Source: Promicromonospora sp. MEB111
GTDB taxonomy: Bacteria > Actinomycetota > Actinomycetes > Actinomycetales > Cellulomonadaceae
Direction: 5' to 3'
Assembly (NCBI RefSeq): GCF_030209445.1
Contig: NZ_JARVSD010000016.1
Location: 248,001-312,000 of the forward strand
DNA: 64,000 bases
The translations under genes were made by a program, and so were the position numbers. Every line of letters begins with the position of its first letter. Within the stretch, counting starts at the first letter, position 1. The notes under the pieces were generated by a model. That model was not told where the DNA came from. It saw nothing but the letters and a program-made list of their open reading frames with translations, and ran no database searches. Below, piece after piece: positions 61,004-64,000 of this stretch.

Positions 61004-63928
61004 ATGCCGCGCAGAACTGACACACGCACTTTCCCCGCCTGGCGCAGACGCCTGGCCCTGCTGGCGGCGGTCGCCGTCGCCGGCTCCGCCCTCGTGGCCG
61101 CGACCGCGGTCCCGGCCGGCGCCGCGACCAGCCGCTACCAGGCCGAGCAGGCCGCCCTGACCGGCGGCGCGGTCGTGGCCACCGAGCACGCCGGCTACAC
61201 GGGCTCCGGCTTCGTGGGCGGCTACACCGACGGCAACAAGGGCGCCGCGACCTCGACGTTCACCGTGACGGCGTCCGCGTCGGGCCCGCACACGCTGGGC
61301 CTGCGCTACGCCAACGGCACCGGTTCGGCCAAGACGCTCACCCTCCTGGTGGACGGCGCCGCCCAGCAGGTCACCCTCCCGGCGACGGCGGGCTGGACCA
61401 CCTGGGCGACCCAGAGCGCCGTCGTCACCCTGAGCGCCGGCAGCCACGCGGTGGCCTACCGGTTCGGCAGCGCCGACTCGGGCAACGTGAACCTCGACGC
61501 CCTCGACGTCACGGACTCGGGCGGCTCCAGCGGAGCCGACTACGGCCCCGGGCCGACGTTCGAGGCGGAGGCAGCCACCCTGGCGGGCGGCGCCGTGACC
61601 GCCACGGACCACACCGGGTTCTCCGGCACCGGGTTCGTGGGCGGGTTCACCGACGGCAACGCCGGATCGGCGTCGGTCACGTTCAAGGTGCAGGTCACGG
61701 CCGCCGGCGCGAAGGACCTGACGCTCCGGTACGCGAACGGCACCGGCTCCGCCCGCACGCTCTCGCTGTACGACGGCGGGACAAGGCTGACGCAGCTCTC
61801 CCTACCCGCGACCGCGAGCTGGGACACCTGGGGCACCGTGACGCACACCGCGACGCTGACCGCGGGCAACCACGACCTGCGGCTGGCCTACGCCTCGGGC
61901 GACAACGGCAACGCGAACGTCGACAGGCTCGATGTCGCCACGAACGTGCCGCCGCAGCCCGCCGGACCGGGCGAGGCCGAGAACGCCTACCGCTCCGGGA
62001 ACGCCGCCGTCGCGTCCGCCACCGGCGGCTTCACGGGTGCGGGGTACGTCGGCGGCCTCACGACGACGGGCGCGCGCGTGCTGCGCACGGTCCAGGCCGG
62101 ATCGGCCGCCACGGCGACCGCGACGTTCCGGTTCGCGACGCCCGCAGGCGCGCGCACGCTCGACCTGCTGGTCAACGGCCGGGTCACCGGCCAGGTCACC
62201 TTCCCCGCGGGCAGCGGCTGGCGCACGGTCACGGCGAGCGTGCCGGTCCGGGCCGGCGTCAACACGGTGGGCCTGCGGGCGGCGGGCTCGGGCGCCGACG
62301 TGCTGGTCGACAGCCTCACGGTCTCGGGCGAGACCGACCTGGCCGTGCGCGGCGCGTCGACGTCTTACCAGCAGTACGAGGCCGAGGCCGGGACGACGAC
62401 GGGCACCAAGCTGACGCCGTCGCGCACCTACGGCACGGTGCAGGCGGAGTCGAGCGGTCGCAGCGCCGTCCGGCTGGACGCCGTCGGCGAGAAGGTGGAC
62501 GTGACCCTCACCGCCCCGGCGAGCGGGCTGGTGCTGCGCTGCTCGATCCCCGACAACGCCGCGGGTACCGGCCAGACGTCGCCCCTGGCGGTCTACGCGA
62601 ACGGGACCAAGCTCAAGGACGTGACGCTGACCTCGGCGCACTCCTGGCAGTACGGCGAGTACCCGTTCCACAACGACCCGGCGCTGGGCGCCGCCCACCG
62701 GTTCTACGACGAGCTGCGGTTCGAGATCCCCGAGCAGCCGGCCGGCACGGTCCTGACGCTGCAGAAGGACTCGGGCGCCGTGGCGCACGTCGACATCGAC
62801 CTGGTGGAGGCCGAGCGGGTCGCTCCGGCGCTCACGGCGCCGTCGGGCGCGGTGTCGATCACGGCGCACGGCGCGACGTCGGGCGGTGGTGACGACACGG
62901 CGGCGATCACGGCGGCGGTGGCCGCTGCGAAGGCCGCGGGCGTGCCGGTCTGGATCCCGGCCGGCACCTTCCACGTCAACGACGCCGTCCGGGTCTTGGG
63001 TGTGTCCGTGCTCGGTGCCGGCCCCTGGCACTCGGTGATCGTGGGCACGGGCCGCGCGGGCGGCTTCTACGCGACCGGCGGCGGGGTGACCATCGCCGAC
63101 GTCGCGATCTTCGGCTCCGCCACCGTGCGCGAGGACGCCGACGGTCAGGCCGCCATCGAGGGCGACTTCACGAGCGAGACCCTGCTGCAGAACATCTGGG
63201 TGCAGCACACCAAGGTGGGGCTGTGGGTGCGGCCGGGCTCGCGCGACCTGCTCGCGGTCGGGCTGCGCGTCCGTGACACGTACGCCGACGGCGTGAACCT
63301 GCGCTCCGGCGTGACCAACGCACAGGTGACCCAGTCGACGTTCCGCAACACGGGTGACGACGCGCTGGCCATGTGGTCGGACGGCGCGGCCGTGAGCGGC
63401 AGCGTGTTCTCGTTCAACACCGTCCAGGCGCCGGCCCTGGCCAACGGCCTGGCCGTGTACGGCGGCGGGGGCGGCAACCGGGTCGAGGACAACCTCGTGG
63501 CCGACACGGTCAACGCGGCCGCGGGCATCGCGGTCAGCACCCGGTTCGGCGTGCCGTTCACGGGCACCACCACGGTGGCCCGCAACACGCTGACCCGCAC
63601 CGGCAGCCGCGAGCCCAACTGGCCGGCCGAGCTCGGCGCGCTGTGGGTCTACGCCGACGTGCACGCCATCGACGCGCCCATCGTGATCCGCGACATGACC
63701 ATCCAGGACAGCACCTACGCGGGCGTGCTCATGTCGTGGCAGAAGTCGATCCAGCAGGTGAGCCTCGACCGGGTCGCGATCACCGGCTCGGGCACCTATG
63801 GCATCGAGCTGCACGCCGCGGGCAGCGCGACGTTCGCGAACACGACCGTGTCCGGGTCCGGGACCGCAGGGCTGCTGAACGACATGGGGTTCGTGCTCAA
63901 CCGGCTCGGGGGCAACTCCGGGTTCTGA
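61004..63928 (+). CDS. Secreted GH87 alpha-1,3-glucanase (mutanase/mycodextranase) with repeated CBM35-like modules
   Basis: The 974-residue protein has a signal peptide to about 42. Three CBM6/35-like sugar-binding modules follow (about 44-178, 182-315, 322-440; the first two share ANGTGSA, FVGGxTDGN and a closing LDV). A further module spans 455-610, and a beta-helix GH87 domain 618-974. Catalytic candidates are D762 (YADGVN) and D785/D786 (TGDDALAMW). Their spacing of 23 and 24 residues equals that recalled for the catalytic Asp trio of the Paenibacillus GH87 enzyme Agl-FH1. It would cut alpha-1,3-glucan of fungal walls or dental mutan. ATG 61004 follows AAGGAG; a GTG at 60977 is less likely. 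Confidence 0.87.
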   Translation: MPRRTDTRTFPAWRRRLALLAAVAVAGSALVAATAVPAGAATSRYQAEQAALTGGAVVATEHAGYTGSGFVGGYTDGNKGAATSTFTVTASASGPHTLGLRYANGTGSAKTLTLLVDGAAQQVTLPATAGWTTWATQSAVVTLSAGSHAVAYRFGSADSGNVNLDALDVTDSGGSSGADYGPGPTFEAEAATLAGGAVTATDHTGFSGTGFVGGFTDGNAGSASVTFKVQVTAAGAKDLTLRYANGTGSARTLSLYDGGTRLTQLSLPATASWDTWGTVTHTATLTAGNHDLRLAYASGDNGNANVDRLDVATNVPPQPAGPGEAENAYRSGNAAVASATGGFTGAGYVGGLTTTGARVLRTVQAGSAATATATFRFATPAGARTLDLLVNGRVTGQVTFPAGSGWRTVTASVPVRAGVNTVGLRAAGSGADVLVDSLTVSGETDLAVRGASTSYQQYEAEAGTTTGTKLTPSRTYGTVQAESSGRSAVRLDAVGEKVDVTLTAPASGLVLRCSIPDNAAGTGQTSPLAVYANGTKLKDVTLTSAHSWQYGEYPFHNDPALGAAHRFYDELRFEIPEQPAGTVLTLQKDSGAVAHVDIDLVEAERVAPALTAPSGAVSITAHGATSGGGDDTAAITAAVAAAKAAGVPVWIPAGTFHVNDAVRVLGVSVLGAGPWHSVIVGTGRAGGFYATGGGVTIADVAIFGSATVREDADGQAAIEGDFTSETLLQNIWVQHTKVGLWVRPGSRDLLAVGLRVRDTYADGVNLRSGVTNAQVTQSTFRNTGDDALAMWSDGAAVSGSVFSFNTVQAPALANGLAVYGGGGGNRVEDNLVADTVNAAAGIAVSTRFGVPFTGTTTVARNTLTRTGSREPNWPAELGALWVYADVHAIDAPIVIRDMTIQDSTYAGVLMSWQKSIQQVSLDRVAITGSGTYGIELHAAGSATFANTTVSGSGTAGLLNDMGFVLNRLGGNSGF

Positions 63929-64000
63929 GATCGGTGCGGCGGTCGGCGCGGCGGGTCCTGAACCTGCCGTGCCGGCCGCGCAGCGGTGCCGGCCCGGGCT
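63929..64000. other. Non-coding end of the window
   Basis: 72 bases after the GH87 stop; no clear hairpin with a T-run and no start codon with a ribosome site can be seen before the window ends. Confidence 0.4.

Overview
The window is about 64 kb of very GC-rich DNA with dense, mostly overlapping genes. It carries actinobacterial features: BTAD/SARP regulators, ANTAR and HtaA domains, a MarP protease, a mycobacterial-type Sdh1 complex, a DUF222-HNH gene, and several leaderless starts behind TANNNT boxes. Together with secreted GH16, GH5 and GH87 enzymes, this suggests a polysaccharide-degrading actinomycete such as the Promicromonosporaceae/Cellulomonadaceae (for example Cellulosimicrobium or a relative). 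That placement is inference from gene content, not from a marker gene.

Layout. 1-3769: cell-surface module (membrane-protein tail, HtaA-domain secreted protein, DUF916/WxL-interacting-like protein, two DUF202 membrane proteins). 3784-3862: long hairpin. 3913-5217: secreted GH16 beta-glucanase with a ricin-type lectin domain. 5520-12074: MarP protease, alpha/beta hydrolase plus AlkA-like glycosylase, a fused SDR protein, a YihY membrane protein and a PAS-ANTAR regulator. 12094-15894: S15 peptidase divergent from a DesK/DesR-type two-component system. 15895-16774: gene-free stretch with two more copies of the 3784 hairpin and a heptanucleotide repeat. 16775-18550: DUF222-HNH protein. 18621-25184: two BTAD-NB-ARC regulators flanking an opposing DUF5937/ArsR regulator. 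25165-29046: Sdh1-type succinate dehydrogenase operon. 29269-34845: ferritin, small unknown protein, berberine-bridge-like oxidase, bacterial PH-domain pair, lipid kinase. 34975-40688: third BTAD regulator, then a DrrAB-like exporter with a CPBP protease. 40856-42793: anti-sigma-like zinc-finger protein and a secreted GH5 glycanase, bracketed by two copies of a 46-bp hairpin. 42948-51413: seven-gene operon (Opp-type importer, LacI regulator, FAD oxidoreductase) with a near-consensus promoter and two LacI-like operators. 51596-59418: unknown protein, microbial PARG, two SDRs with a divergent XRE regulator, DUF998 protein, SRPBCC protein, and an ArsR/AHSA1/kinase-like operon in which the AHSA1 gene looks frameshifted. 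59498-59757: 28-bp-stem palindrome and the 3' scrap of a sugar-permease gene. 59800-63928: LacI regulator divergent from a large secreted GH87 alpha-1,3-glucanase with an operator just after its -10.

Functionally the window centres on glycan use: three secreted glycanases, one oligosaccharide-type importer and two LacI regulators whose candidate operators can be seen. Around these lie respiration, regulation and surface genes. The least explained features are two families of sequence-conserved long hairpins, the HtaA/DUF916/DUF202 surface module, and the SARP-ArsR-SARP block with no biosynthetic cluster beside it.
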